Notes: generated by a model not told the origin, from the letters alone. Positions 1 through 12,755 are shown, counted from the stretch's first letter. The stretch is 64,000 nt of DNA from Benincasa hispida (GCF_009727055.1 NC_052355.1:49729460-49793459), one strand, 5' to 3'. Numbers and translations are program-made.

Positions 1-496
1 AATGAATGGGGCATGCATCCGACCCACATGAGCCTGGGGAAGATGAGAGTTTGGGCCAAATACCCAAACTGGCTTACTTGACCTAGGTTGAATCTCACAA
101 TTTGATTAATGAAACATTTAAATGCATGGTACAACTCATGGGCTTGAGAAGGGATGATCTGACTCTGAAACCTTGATTTAGACACCCTAGGTCAAGGTTC
201 TCCCATAAATACATCATTATAACAGCAGAAGAAATAAGTTTATTCCCTTCCTTAAAACTCTTGCTAAAACTAAAAGCATTACTTAGGCATTAGAGATGTT
301 GTGACAAATACAACACTGATGTCTAGATTCTCCTTATTTTGGAGGTCACGTCTTCCCTAAATTACAAATTCACCATTGATGTCATGTGAAGATCAAATGT
401 GTTTTTTCATATCCATATTTTGGTATCAATAGATATAATATTAAATTTACCATAATCTATCAATTTAAGCTTTTAAATTTGATGGTGATTTATATG
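1..496. other. Unassigned flank left of copia A
   Basis: No open reading frame, RNA gene or repeat that I recognise lies in this stretch. It ends at the GTATA target-site copy (497-501) that precedes the first copia LTR, so it represents older sequence into which copia A inserted. Confidence 0.5.
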
Positions 497-501
497 GTAT
501 A

Positions 502-703
502 TGAAAGACTGTTGAAAAGCAGTTTGTATATTTAAAAATATTTTGAGAACATTCTTCAATGAAAAGAGGGAAAACAATATACAATATAAAGCCATACACA
601 GAGACACGTGTAGGCAACAAATATGAGAAAGAATAAAAAAAACCTGAAAGGTAAAAACAAGAAAATAGCCCAAAAAATACAAGAGAAGAATGACCTTTTA
701 TCA
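502..703 (-). repeat. 3' LTR of copia A
   Basis: This 202-bp LTR reads TGATAAAAGG at its start and CTTTCA at its end on the minus strand. A polypurine tract (TTGAGGGGGATGA, minus strand, about 702-715) abuts its inner side, where plus-strand DNA synthesis is primed. It is clearly similar to 13129-13308 along its length. GTATA (497-501) lies just outside. Confidence 0.85.
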
Positions 704-1538
704 TCCCCCTCAAGCGAAACTATGTAACTCTGAACATTGAGCTTGGTACATAAACTGATAAAGTGTGAAGAAAGCAGCGGTTTAGACATTATATTAGCTA
801 ATTGATCTGTAGATGGAACAAACCAAACTAGAAGTTATTTGCGAAGAACCTTCTCGCAAATAAAATGGTGGTCAACTTCAATATGCTTTGAGCAATTATG
901 AAGTACTAGGTTAGCTGCAAAGTAGGTAGCATTGATATTATCGCACAAAAGCATAGGAGGATGAAGTGCCTAAACACCTATTTCAGGAAAGATGGATTGT
1001 ATCCAAACAATTTTTGCAGCTGCATTCGATTGCCCTCTGTATTCAGACTCAACACGTGATCTTGATACAACTTTTTGTATAGTTGATGACCAAGATACTA
1101 AATTATTACCCGAAAATACACAACAGCCACTAGTACTCCTACTATCATCAGGGCAATTTGCCCAATCAACATCTGTATAACAAAGAAGAGAACCGTGTAA
1201 AAGACAAACTGAGGTTGTTGGTGGACTTTATATACCTCAATATGCGTTTGATGGAATTCCAATGCACTGTAGTAGAAGCATGTAAAAAGTGGCAACCTTA
1301 TTGACGACAAAACTTAAGTCAGGTTGAGCCAAAGTACAATATTGAAGAGCACCCACAATGCTTCAATATTGCTTTGGATTCGACAAAAAATCACCATTAT
1401 TGATGGATAAAACATTACCAATGACCATCAAGGTTGCTAGAGGTTTACAGTCTAACATTTCAAGTTTCTTTAAAACATCATTAAAATACTTAGTCTGACA
1501 AAGATGTAGAGATGAACTATCACGACAGATTTCAATGC
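704..1538 (-). pseudogene. Copia A RNase H domain remnant
   Basis: Minus-strand frames give typical copia RNase H pieces: a GCPDD-type aspartate motif, a STSGCCVF-like stretch near 1100-1180, a SSVESECRA-like segment near 1020-1060, and the C-terminal DQLANIMSKPLLSSHF motif near 745-800. The domain degrades the RNA of RNA-DNA hybrids during reverse transcription. Several frames must be combined to read it, so it is inactive. It runs directly on from the reverse transcriptase at 1539-2447 and stops just before the polypurine tract and 3' LTR, the normal copia order. Confidence 0.8.
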
Positions 1539-2447
1539 CTAGAAAGTATGAAAAATCACCAAAGTCTTTAAGAGCAAAGAAACATTCAAGGAGCTAACAA
1601 ACTTTTGAATGAAAGGAAGATTGTTACCAGTAACAAGTATATCATCCACATAAACAAGTACAATAACCAGAACAAAATCAACATTGTACATAAACATAGA
1701 TGTATCGAACTTTGAAGCTTTAAAATTCCAATCTAAAAAGCAAGTACTTAATTTCATAAACCACTCTCTTGGACTTTGCTTGGGCCCATATCAAGCCTTT
1801 TGTAGCTTGCACACACGATGGTTGCATCATATAAACATCTTCATGGAGGTCACCGTTTAGAAATATGTTGTGGACATCTAGTTGTTTGATGACCCACTGA
1901 TGCTGTACAATAAGAGATAAAACAATACGAATAGTTACAGGTTTGATAAGTAGGCTAAAGCTCAATGTCTCAAAATAGCCAATGTCATACTCTTGATCAG
2001 AACCTCTAGCCACAAGTCGTGCAGGTAATGGTTGAAGTTTGATTTTACAAACCTATTTACAACTTATACCTTATACTCATGAGAGCTAGGAACAAGTGTC
2101 CATGTGTGGTTGTTAACTAAGGCTTTATATTCTTTTTCCATAGCATCTCTCCATGCAACACTCTTAACAGCCGTCTTAAAATTGGTCGGTTCAGATGGAA
2201 TGGGTGAAGGCAATGGAACAGAGGATAACCAACATTTTGGTTTGATAATCATTGCATTAGATCGAGTTATTATTGGGTGAATGTTAACGTGTGAGGTTGG
2301 AGCAATAAGAGAGGATGAAGCAGAAGGAGAAGAAGTAGAGGAAGAAGGTGAAGTGTGAAGGAAGAAGATGCCAAGGTTGGAGAAAGGGTAATTGGATCGT
2401 TCGACTGGGATAAAGAAGGTATGCAGGGTAATGGTGATGATTGACAA
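1539..2447 (-). pseudogene. Copia A reverse transcriptase remnant
   Basis: The minus strand encodes the amino-terminal reverse transcriptase segment (WRDAMEKEYKALVNNHTWTL, near 2100-2160), followed by the QLDVHNIFLNGDLHEDVYM motif (around 1840-1890). Next comes the catalytic LVYVDDILVTGNN block (around 1625-1660), whose YVDD aspartates bind metal. The three pieces sit in different frames (2064-2447, 1720-2013, 1539-1757), so frameshifts have killed the gene. The family synthesises cDNA from the element's RNA. Integrase lies upstream at 2926-3318 and RNase H downstream, as expected for Ty1/copia. Confidence 0.85.
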
Positions 2448-2925
2448 GACTGTGTAGCTTAAGATAGGTCATGAACAGAGTCCAAAATTGGAGAAGGAAA
2501 GCCTGGTGGATAGGAAGGTGTAGAAGAGGAAGGGGGTGTTAACACCAAGGACTCAAACTGAATAGGAAGAGAAAAATGGTGGATAAGAAAAGGATTATGA
2601 AAGTAAAAGTAATGGTCAAGATAGGATTACTTTGTGGGACCAAACGAGAAAGAAGGTTTTGAACAAGGAAAAAGAGCTTCATTAAAGACAACATGTCGTG
2701 ATACATACACGCAACCAATGGAAGAATCAAGGTATAAATATCCTTTGTGATTAAGACTATAGCCCACGAAAATACATTCTTTTAATCGAAATAAGAGTTT
2801 ATGGGAATTATATGGTCATAAGAAAGGAAAACAAGTGTAACCAAAACTTTAAAGCAACATATAATCAGGAAGACAACCATAAAGCATTTGACTTTTAGAA
2901 CCCAAAACTAGAGTAGGAAAATGAT
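2448..2925 (-). pseudogene. Copia A integrase-RT connecting region
   Basis: This segment lies between the integrase core and the reverse transcriptase. Minus-strand fragments are rich in Ser, Pro and Thr, as is usual for the poorly conserved linker in copia polyproteins. No motif can be assigned and stops interrupt every frame. Confidence 0.5.
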
Positions 2926-3318
2926 TTATGAGATAAAAAGAAGTCTAGAAAGCAAAACTCCAAAAAGACAAGGTAAATTCGAGTGAGCCAACAAAGATAA
3001 CCTAATTTCAACAATATGCCTACTTTTTCTTTCTATCCGACCATTTTGTTGAGGAGTATGGGGACAGGATACCTGATGAATAATGCCACTAAAAGAAAGA
3101 AATGAAGAAACTTTGCAAAACTCACCTCTCCAACATGTTTGAAGGCATTTTATCTTCTTATCAAATTGAGATTCAACAAGATTCTTAAAACTAAGAAAGC
3201 AAGAGAAGGTTTCATCCTTTATTCTTAAAGGATAGAGCCAAGAGAAATGAGTATAATCATCCACAAGAAGTAGGAAATAATGAACTCCATTAATAAAAGT
3301 TTGAGGGGAAGGCCCCCA
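2926..3318 (-). pseudogene. Copia A integrase core, truncated
   Basis: The minus strand reads a copia integrase core: WGPSP and LLLVDDYTHFSWLYPL (first catalytic Asp region), an FDKKIKCLQTCWRGEF segment where the second catalytic region belongs, and PHTPQQNGRIERKSRHIVE with the HTPQQNG signature and catalytic Glu. Integrase joins element cDNA to the chromosome. The domain is cut at its amino end, where the copia B LTR starts at 3319 just before the WGP codons. The zinc-binding HHCC part and everything upstream are separated or lost. Confidence 0.85.
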
Positions 3319-5180
3319 TGTGGGGGTTGATGCCATAAATCTCGTGAGTTTTATAGTTTGTAATTGTAATGTACAAACAATTTTATTTATTTAATAAAAC
3401 ATGAGATATTTTATCCATTTAGTAGCATTAACCCACAAAACCAATAAACTAACATCCGAGGTTATCTTTTGTAGCTTGAACATGTATGTAGAGTACAGGT
3501 GGATCATGTTTAAGTAATAACCTAAATGGTCTATGGTAGATGGATAAGGCTGGATACCTTATCCTAGTGACACTACGAATATGACCCGCTTTGTAGATGT
3601 TACAACTGTTATAAAGTGCTACAAATGATCTCATCCTAATCATTCTTATAGAGACATGTGAGCAGGAGTGTTATATACAAATGGGTTTATATAAGAATGG
3701 ACCATGAAATGAATAGTCATTATATAACGTCGTTAATAATAGAGACTTACATTTCATCAGGATGACCAGGACATGACCTGAATCCTAAGTGAATTGTGAA
3801 CTCCTGCCTATGATGGCGATTCTTTGATTTGTATGGGTGAGAGTGGCTAGATCGCCGACTTAATAAGCCTACCATTTTGGGGATTCGTCTTATTATGGAG
3901 TTGAGAACACAGGTACATAAGATGAAATTCACTCATTCCCTAATGTCAGGGTAAGTAGATAAATTGCTCCCTTAAGGGTTGATTCCAGGGCTTGAACAAT
4001 GTGGCGCCACACCCTCTCTTGGCCCAAGATGGGTTTGGTCATAGTTGGACTATGACTTATTGTTCATTAGAGGAATCAATGATACTTAAGGAGTAATGTA
4101 ACTTTAGGGGCAAAATGGTAATTTTGGCCCAGCTGTACTTACGAGCAATTTATGAAGGGTCATCGCACTGTTGACTGGTTATATCCAATGGACACAGAAA
4201 TATATTTGTAGTGTGAAGAAAGCAACTGTCGGTCTTTAGTAGAATGACCGACAGTTAATGAATATTGGATAATTTAATTAAAAAAGTTGAATTAATTATC
4301 TGAGTACCATTGGAGCTTCAATCTACAGGTCTATAAGGTCCCCTCTTAGCTCAACAGGGATTACTGAAAATCAATTTTAGATTAATTTGAATCTTTCCAA
4401 TTATTGAGGAAATTAATTATATTTGATATGATTAATTTAAATTAATTATATATGATATAATTAATATAATGTATTTGATACGTTATAATATAAAGTTTAT
4501 ATGAGAAGAATTAAATATTTAAATATGATTCAAATATTAATTATATGGATGAGATTCATATAATTAAATTTAGTATAAATGTGATTTATATTAAATACCA
4601 TGTATCATTGAGAGAAATTAAAACCATAGGTTATATTGTATTTGATACAATATAAAAACTATAGGTTATGTGTTATATTTGATATAACATATAGTTATAT
4701 ATACATATAATAAGTTAGCTATTATATATATATAAATTTTATTATTTAATTTTAATTTAGTTTTTGAAATTAAAGGGAGGGAAATAACTTCCCTCCCTTA
4801 AATTCCCTCAGTTTAATGTGGTAAGTAGGGTGGATTTTTCAGAGATTTCATCTTCTTCTCAGGAGATTTCACAGAGACAGCGTGTGTTGTGTGATTGATT
4901 GGATATGCCAAAATTCTCCTAAGAAACTTTTTCTCCTCTCTAAATCTTTCTTCCCTTTTCCCAAAAGAAATCAGAGCCCAAAACTCCTGAGGATTCTCTT
5001 CCCCTACAGAGAATATAGAGGAAACTTTTGTGGTGGTGTCCTCATTGTCGATCCTTTTGTACGTGATTGTTCGTGATCGAAAAGGAGACTTTCTTGAAGA
5101 TAGTTGTGTTCTTCAAGGGGAAGTGTTTTCCTAACCCTTCCTTCTATTTTCTAAAGCATGTTGTAATTTAATGTTGAGAC
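3319..5180 (+). repeat. Copia B LTR (first copy)
   Basis: This long AT-rich LTR begins TGTGGGGGTTGATGCC inside the copia A integrase. It shares its whole layout with 5181-6634, 8183-9972, and minus-strand copies at 35103-38798 and 51328-54984. Its last part, as judged from the other copies, is missing where the next LTR begins at 5181. Short ORFs inside it are chance frames. Confidence 0.8.
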
Positions 5181-6634
5181 TATTGGGATTGATGCCCTAA
5201 ATCTTGTAGAGTTCTGTAGTTTGTAATTGTATTGTATAAACATTTTGTTTATTTAATAAAATGTGAGATGTTTTATTTGATATTTAGTAGTATCAAACCC
5301 AAAAATCAATAAACTAGCATCCAAGGTTATATTTTGTAGCTTAAACATGTATATAGAGGCATACAGGTGGATCATGTTTAAGTAATAACTTAAATGGTCT
5401 GTAGTAGATGGATATGGTTAGATACCTTATCCTGGTGACACTGCGAATACGACCCGCTTTGTAGATGATACAAATGTTGTACAATGCTACAAATGATCTG
5501 ATCCTTATCATTCATGTGGAGACATGTGAGTTGGGGCATTCTATACAAAGGAGTTTGTATAAGACTGGACCACGAAATAACTAGTCTCATTATATAACAC
5601 CGTTCATAATAGACTTATATTTCACCAGGATGACCATAGGTGACATGACCTGAATTTTGAGTGAGTTGTGAACTCCTGCCTATGAAGGCGGTCCTTTGAT
5701 TTGTATGGGTGAGAGTTGCCAGATTGCCGACTCAACAAGCCTATCAATTTGGGGATTCGTCTGATTGGGGTGCTAGGAACACAGTTACACAAGACGAAAT
5801 TCATTCTTTCCCCTAGGTCGGGATAAGTAGATAAATTACTCCTTTTAAGGCTTATTCCAAGATTTGAACGATGTGGCGCCACATCCTCTCCTGGCTTGAG
5901 GGGTGTTTAGTCATAGTTGGACTATGACTTATTGTTCATTAGAGGGATCAGTGGTACTTGAGGAGTTAGATGTAGCTATAGGGGTAAAAACGGTAATTTT
6001 GGCCCAAATGTACTTATGAGCAATTTATGAAGGGCTATCACACTGTTGATTGGTTGTATCCAATGGACACAGAGATATATCTATAGTGCGAAGAGTGCAC
6101 CTGTCGATCTTTAGTGGAGTGCTCGACAGTTAATGGATGTTGAATAATATAATTAAATATAATTAAAGGAATTTAATTAATTATTCAAGCATCATTGGAG
6201 CTTCAAGCTACAAGTTCATGAGGTCCTATCTATAGCTCAACAAGGATTACGTGAGAATCAATTTTGGATTAATTTGAATCGTTCAAATTAATTGAGGGAA
6301 TTAATTATATGTGATATAATTAATTTAATTTAATTATATATGATACACTTACTATAATGTATTTAATACATTATAATATAAAGTTTATTTGAGAGGAAAT
6401 AAATATTTGAATATGATTCAAATATTAGTTATGTGAATTAGATTCATATAATTACATTCAGTATAAATGGGATTTATATTAAATATCGGGCATTAATGAG
6501 AGAATAAAAACTATAGGTTATATTGATTTGATACAATATTAAACTATAAGTTATATGTTATATTTGATATAGCATATAGTTTAATATACATTATATGGTA
6601 AAGTAGTTATCATATAAATATATATATCAATGTT
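5181..6634 (+). repeat. Copia B LTR (second copy, truncated)
   Basis: This copy starts TATTGGGATTGATGCCC directly after the first LTR and follows the same sequence until about 6634, in the run of TATATA repeats. There it breaks off and reverse-transcriptase coding sequence begins. The junction implies an internal deletion that removed the LTR end, gag, protease and integrase. Confidence 0.8.
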
Positions 6635-6639
6635 TTATT

Positions 6640-8075
6640 AAAATGGGGTGCTAATGGATCTACAAGAGAAAACAAGGAACTGATGGGAAAGTACAAACCT
6701 TCAAGGCTTTACTATTGGCAAAGGGTTATACCCAAGTTGAAGGAGTCGATTATGAGGAGACCTTCTCACCTGTTGCCATGCTGAAGTCTATTAGAATCCT
6801 TTTGTTCATTGCTTCATATTATGACTATGAGATTTGGCAAATGGATGTCAAGGCTGCCTTTCTGAATGACAATCTTTAGGAGACCATTTATATGGAGCAG
6901 CCCGAGGGATTCATAACCCAAGGTCAAGAGGAAAAGGTTTGCAGGCTTAATCGGTCCATTTATGGACTAAAGCAAGCTTCTCGATCTTGGAACATAAGGT
7001 TTGATACGCGATCAAATCTTATGGTTTTGACCAAAATATTGTTGAGTCTTGTGTATACAAGAGGATTGTCAACGAATCAATAGTTTTTCTAGATCCTAAT
7101 CATTGGGAATGATGTAGGTCTACTAACTGAAGTTAAGAACTGGCTAGTAACCCAATTCCAAATGAAAGATTTGGGAGAGGCTCAATTTGCTCTAGGAATT
7201 CAGATCTTTAGAGATCGAAAGAACAAAACACTAGCTCTGTCTTAAGCATCATACATTGACAAGATGCTTGTCAAGTATTCGATGCAGAACTTCAAGAGAG
7301 GTTTGCTACCTTTTAGGCATGGAATAATATTTTCCAAGGAACTGTGTCCTAAGACGCCTCAAGAGGTTGAGAAAATGAGACGGATCCCCTATGCATTGAC
7401 TGTTGGTAGCTTAATATATGCGATGTTATATACTATATCTTACATTTACTATGCAGTGGGGATAGTAAGTAGATATCAGTCTAATTCAGGATATGATCAC
7501 TGAACCGTTATTAAAAATATCCTCAAGTATCTAAGGAGAACGAGGACTACATGCTTGTGAATGGTTCTAAGGATCTAATCTTTACAGGATACACAGACTC
7601 TGATTTCTAAACTGATAAGGATTCTAGGAAATTCACATCAGGATTAGGGTTCACTCTTAACGGAAGAGCAGTAGTTTGGAGGAGCATCAAGTAAGGGTGC
7701 ATTGCTGACTCCATCATGGAGACTGAGTATGTAGCGACTTTTGAAGCTGCTAAGTAAGCTATTTGAATCATGAAATCCTTGACCGATCTGGAAGTCGTTC
7801 CAGACTTGTCATAGCCCATCATACTTTATTGTGATAATAGTAGTGTTGTGGCTAATTTCGGAGAGCCTATGTGTCATAATCACGGGAAGCATATTGAGCG
7901 AAAGTATCATCTCATCTGAGAGATTGTGCATCGAGGGGACGTGATCGTCACTCAGATAGCTTTGGAGCACAACGTTGCTGATCCATTTACAAAGGTCCTC
8001 ACGACTAAGGTGTTTGAGGGTCACCTGCAGAGTATGGATCTATGGGACAGACCACGTTTAGACTAGGGTAAGTGG
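6640..8075 (+). pseudogene. Copia B reverse transcriptase-RNase H remnant
   Basis: Plus-strand frames give a copia reverse transcriptase beginning at a GCKWIYKRK-like motif. Next come AKGYTQVEGVDYEETFSPV, QMDVKAAFLND and YGLKQASRSWN, then a GNDVGLLTEVKNWL block after a damaged YVDD region (about 7085-7115). RNase H follows with a GYTDSDF-like aspartate motif near 7590, ADSIMETEYVA near 7710-7730, and HVADPFTK-like residues near 7970-8000. Stops interrupt it, for example in the AFLNDNL-stop-ETIYMEQ region near 6880. It lies between two LTRs of its own family in matching orientation, so it is the decayed core of a deletion-derived element. Confidence 0.85.
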
Positions 8076-8182
8076 GAGATTTGTACTGGGTGTGTTATGC
8101 TCTAGTTTATTGTTTGTGTACTTTGTATATTAGTTTGATTTATATATTGTACACCCCACTAGCTTTAGGTCAAGTAGAAGAT

Positions 8183-9972
8183 TGTTGAGGTTAATGCCTT
8201 AAATCTCGTAAGGTTCTATAGTTTTTAATTGTATTGTACAATCAACTTATTTATTTAATAAAGTATATGATGTTTTATTTCATTTTGAGTTGCATTAACC
8301 TCAAACCAATAAACTAAAATCCAAGGTTATCTTGTAGCTTAAACATGTATGTTAGACATATGGGTAGATCATGTTTAAGTGATAACCTAAATAGTCTGTA
8401 GTAGATGGATATGGCTGGATACCTTATCCTAGTGACACTACGAGTATGGCTCACTTTGTAGATGTTACAATTATTGTAAAATGCTACAAATGATCTGATT
8501 CTGATTATTCATGTGGAGACATGTAAGCGGGAATATTCTATACAAAGATGTTTGTATAAGATCGGACCACGAAATGTTTAGTCTCATTTTATAACACTAT
8601 TCATAATAGAGACTTACATTTCACCAAGATGACCATAGATAACATGATCTGAATCCTGAGTGAGTTGTGAACTCCTGCCTATGAAGGCGATCCTTTAATT
8701 TGATGGGTGAGAGTGGCTAGATCGCCGACTCAACAAGCTTACCATTTTTAGGATTCGTCTGATTGGGGAACTGGGGACACAGCTACATAAAAAGGAATTC
8801 ACTCTTTCCCCAATGTCGAGATAAGTAGATAAAGTGCTTCCCTAAGGATTGATTCCAAGGTTAAAATAATGTGCCGCCACTCCCTCTTCTAGCTCGATAG
8901 GGGTTTATCATATTTGAACTATGATTTATTGTTCATTAGAGGGATCAGTGGTACTTAAGGAGATAAATGTAAATATAGAGGCAAAAAGATAATTTTGGCC
9001 CAACTGTACTTACAAGCAATTTGTGAAGGGTCATCGTACTGTTGATTGGTTATACCTAATGGACACATAAATATATCTGTAGTGCCAAGAGTGCAACTGT
9101 CGATCTTTAGTAGAGTGCCTAACAGTTGATAGATAGTAAATAATTTAATTAAAGAGTTTAATTAATTATTTACGTACCGTTAGAGCTTCAAGCTATAGGT
9201 CCATGAGATCCCTTCGGTAGCTCAACAAGAACAAATGAGAATCAGTTTTTGAATTAATTTTAATTATTTAAATTAATTGAAGGAATTAGTATATGTGATA
9301 TAATTAATTTAATTCTAATTATATATAATATAATTACTATAATATATTTGATACATTATAATATAAAGCTTATTTGAGAGGAAATAAATATTTGAATATG
9401 ATTCGAATATTAATTATGTGAATTGGATTCATATAATTAAATTTATTATAAATTAGATTTATATTAAATATCGTGGTTGAGAGAATTAAACTATAGGCTA
9501 TATTGTATTTGATACAATATAGAAACTATAGATTATATGTTACATGAGATATAACATATAGTTATGTATATATGTATATGTATAATAAATTAGTTATTCT
9601 ATATATAGATATATATTATATTATTTTAAATTAAAATATTTTATTAATTCAATTTATTTTTTAATTAATGGGAGGAAAATAACTTTTCTCCCTAATAATC
9701 TTTCAACCCATGTAATGTGTAGGGTTGGTAGTGGAGGATATCTTCATCTTCATCCTATCAGATCCATGTGAAACAGAAGTGTTCTGTATTTTTTTCCTGC
9801 AATCTCATTCTGCCTTCAAAAGTAAAAATTCTCTCAAATCCCTTCTCTCACAAAAATAGTCAGAGCCCCATTCCTCTTGGATTCTCATCCAAAGAATATT
9901 GAGGTAGCCGTTCGTGGTGGTGTTCATTTGAGGGAATTCACGTGAAGATTAGATCTTGAAAGGTAAGGGTTC
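8183..9972 (+). repeat. Copia B 3' LTR
   Basis: It begins TGTTGAGGTTAATGCC right after a purine-rich tract (AAGTAGAAGAT), which fits a polypurine tract plus 3' LTR start. The body matches 3319-5180 and 5181-6634. It is cut near 9972, shortly after the GATCTTGAAAGGTAAG segment, where sequence related to the MULE remnant begins, so its terminal CA is not seen. Confidence 0.8.
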
Positions 9973-10335
9973 TGAAGTCTATTATTTCACCACTTCAACT
10001 CGTTTCTCATACTATTCTCTCTCGTCTTTCGATTTTATATCCCTCGACGATTGCACCTCTATACTCGAAACTCAACAAATGATACGATTCTCGATGCATG
10101 GTCACTAGATACCTAGATGCATGGTCACTCGATACATGTGCAATTGACACGTGTATACTCGATCATAGCCACGTTATACTCGATACTCGATTAATGTATA
10201 CTCGATTATTTTGAACGTTTTGAATTCTTAACCCGTTTGAAGTCTATTATTTCACTACTTCAACTTGTTTCTTATTTTCTCTCTTCTTCCGATTTTATAT
10301 CCCTCGACAATTGTGCCTCTACACTCGAAACTCTT
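9973..10335 (+). repeat. Duplicated ~105-bp block with TACTCGAT array
   Basis: A block of about 105 bp beginning GAAGTCTATTATTTCAC occurs at about 9975-10075 and again at about 10234-10335. Between them lies a run of ATACTCGAT-like words. The same words recur at 12095-12185 and 12655-12745, so this looks like the terminal and subterminal repeat of the MULE. Confidence 0.6.
10091..10225 (+). repeat. MULE inverted-repeat arm (left)
   Basis: This arm contains TGCAATTGACACGTGTATAC and CTCGATTAATGTATAC. It is matched in reverse complement at about 12640-12755, with a few substitutions and one extra GATGCATGGTCACT copy on this side. Confidence 0.65.
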
Positions 10336-10672
10336 TCAATTCTCTCTATATCAGTTAACATTCATTTCTTTGTTTATATTTTGGTATCATTCGTCTTTTT
10401 GTTTGTTATATTTTGGTATACCCGATACTCGATCAATACGATTTTCATTTTGGTTTCATATCTTGCATGTTTGGTTGGAATTCAATTTTTTTTTTTCGAT
10501 TTTCATATTTTTGGTATTCAAACCTTCTAGAGTTTAGGGTTTGAGTAGGATAAGTCATAAAGGTGAAAAATATGTTGCATAGAGTAAACAAATTGATATT
10601 GCACTCTCTAACTGCAGCAATAGTGTGCGAAAACAAAATCTCCAAACACTGGAATTGTATGCAACTACATTT

Positions 10673-10984
10673 TCAAGTGTTAAGGTTGACGATACCATCT
10701 AATCCACCTTCCTCGACATGAAATCTATAACAATCGATTGGATTTACTCGGTGTCGCCTAGCTCTTAAACTCATTATTTCTTCTGCATACTTTGAATGTG
10801 TCAATATACTATTTGACCACATTGTTCCCCTCTCATAAAACCAACCTTGAAGTAGACCTCTTATGTATTCTAGCAACCAAGGTATTGGCAACACTCGGGC
10901 TTCTTTGGTAATAACATTGAAGCATTCGGCATTATTGTTGGTCATGTTATCATATCGGTTCCAAACTGGTAACACTGTGTCCAT
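10673..10984 (-). pseudogene. MULE transposase C-terminal fragment
   Basis: This 103-residue minus-strand frame contains RYDNMTNNNAECFNVITKEA followed by LLEYIRGLLQGWFYERG, the conserved block that follows the DDE core in plant MuDR-like transposases. Zinc-finger (SWIM-type) sequence should come next, but the frame ends. In the family this protein binds the terminal inverted repeats and cuts DNA. Only the C-terminal portion remains. The amino-terminal portion starts at 11066, and only about 80 bp lie between them, so the catalytic core is deleted. Confidence 0.8.
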
Positions 10985-11065
10985 CGCTGAATATTAGCAT
11001 CCTTAAATATCTTGCAAGTGAACCATTGTTATAATTCACTATTTAGACCCAATGGCGCTTGAATT

Positions 11066-12040
11066 CTAATTCTCGATACGTTCTGTAAGCATCGTTAAAA
11101 AAACTTCTAATGGACTTGTCCTTGAAATATCACATCCGTCCATTTTAATTACTTGAATGACCCACTTACAAGTCGGGTGTAAACACTGAATAGTATACAA
11201 TTTTTTGTTTGATTTTTTACCCCGTAGCTCAAAGTTATTCTTAATGGCCAACATGGCTAACCTCATTTTCACATCACTTTTACTAATGAAAATTTGACCT
11301 ACTTCAACTGTATCCCCCAACCCTACAAACAACTGTGGTTGCATGATCAAGTCCCCCATTCTAGCATTACTACTAGATGGTAGTACAATGCATAGATTTT
11401 GGTGAGGCACACTCCCAACAAAATAACCAAAATCATTTGACAAAATTATAGTTGGTTGTTCTTCATTCACAATAGAAGGACCACTCCTTAAAACAACTTA
11501 GGTTGGTTGTTCTTCATTCGTAGCCTCTTCTTCTTCTATCATCAAATTATCATTTACACATGTCCCAACCTCTTCTATTGTCACATTCGGATGCAATACA
11601 TTCGCTATATTAACATTGATGTTTTCGTTTTTCAGTGAGACACCCGATGGACAAAACATCATTCTCATTGACATCCGCTCCATACATGGGTTGGTCTTCT
11701 CTCTTTGGGTAATCAAATGTTACCTCGCGATGAATTTCTTCAATTTTCTCAAAACTTACAAATACCTGCAGTCTAGTACAGTCATACTCTGAGAGGAGAA
11801 ATTTAACATCAACATCGTCCATTAAGCATACTGAAGGAGAATCAATATCCATCTTATATTTTACCCTTATTATAATCTTGAACTCTATTGAACTAACTTG
11901 CATGATCTCATATACTGAGTTACCAATTCATTATATGTCAATGTGCTTGAAACTAGCAAATGCTTCAAATGGCCTCGAATATAGTGTTCTTCTATGTCGT
12001 CCCATGTACCACCATAACGTAAGAATATATACTTCTCCAT
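11066..12040 (-). pseudogene. MULE transposase amino-terminal region
   Basis: The minus strand starts with an ATG at 12040 and reads MEKYIFLRYGGTWDD, the short ubiquitin/PB1-like start seen in many plant MULE transposases. It continues in shifted frames (11610-11903, then 11498-11716) through an acidic, variable segment. It ends with the MuDR transposase domain GQIFISKSDVKMRLAMLAIK and the CKWVIQVIKMDG zinc-ligand-like block (11066-11470). At least two frameshifts or stops (for example near 11500) separate the parts. The DDE domain that should follow is absent. Confidence 0.75.
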
Positions 12041-12639
12041 CCTTTAAGAAAAAACAATACAAAAAATGAGCAGTTAGGAAAATTAGTTATTGTTAAATAC
12101 TCGCTATACTCGATCCTCGATATACGCTCTTCGTTACACGATACTCGATACCTAGTACTCGCCCCTCGATACTCAGTATTCTTAACTCGATGCTTACTGT
12201 TTCATAGCTTTCTTTCCCTTTATCCCCACTCCATTGGAAGCTACTCGCATGTCTTAGTGCACAAACTCACACTCACTCGTTCTCTTTGTTACATTCATAC
12301 GTCTCGCACAACGTCAAAAAAGTAAAAAACATGAGCAAAAAATGAGAAAAAAAACTAGCACATTTACTTACTTGAGGTGTGAGACAGTATATTGAAATGA
12401 TTTGAATGCCTTTATAACTTGACCTCTGTTAAGAAAAGCAGGTTTTGTGAAGTGGGTTTTTTGGAGGGAAAGAGAGCTCAATTTTCTCTTTTGTGTTTCA
12501 ATTCTATTTGTTCTTAGTTAATAAAAAAAAATTACTTCACATTTCAAGAATAGTGAGAATTGTCAGAAAAATCCCCAAGTTATGTATTTTCGTACAAGAG
12601 CATTAACTACAGTGCATATCCTTCGACAGGTGCAAGCAA

Positions 12640-12755
12640 TTCAAAATGAACAAGTATACATTAATCGAGTATCGAGTGCGGATGGTTATGATCGAGTATA
12701 CATGTGTCAATTGCACACGTATCGAGTGATTGTGCATCGAGGATCAAGTTCCTTG
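12640..12755 (-). repeat. MULE inverted-repeat arm (right)
   Basis: The reverse complement of this stretch carries CACTCGATACGTGTGCAATT, then ACATGTATACTCGATCATA and CTCGATTAATGTATAC, matching the left arm at 10091-10225. The arms are long and imperfect, as in MULEs. Confidence 0.65.

Noticed and set aside
10237..10537. 90- and 97-codon plus-strand frames
   Set aside because: AT-rich, overlapping, Phe/Leu/Ser-biased translations of the MULE terminal repeat zone.
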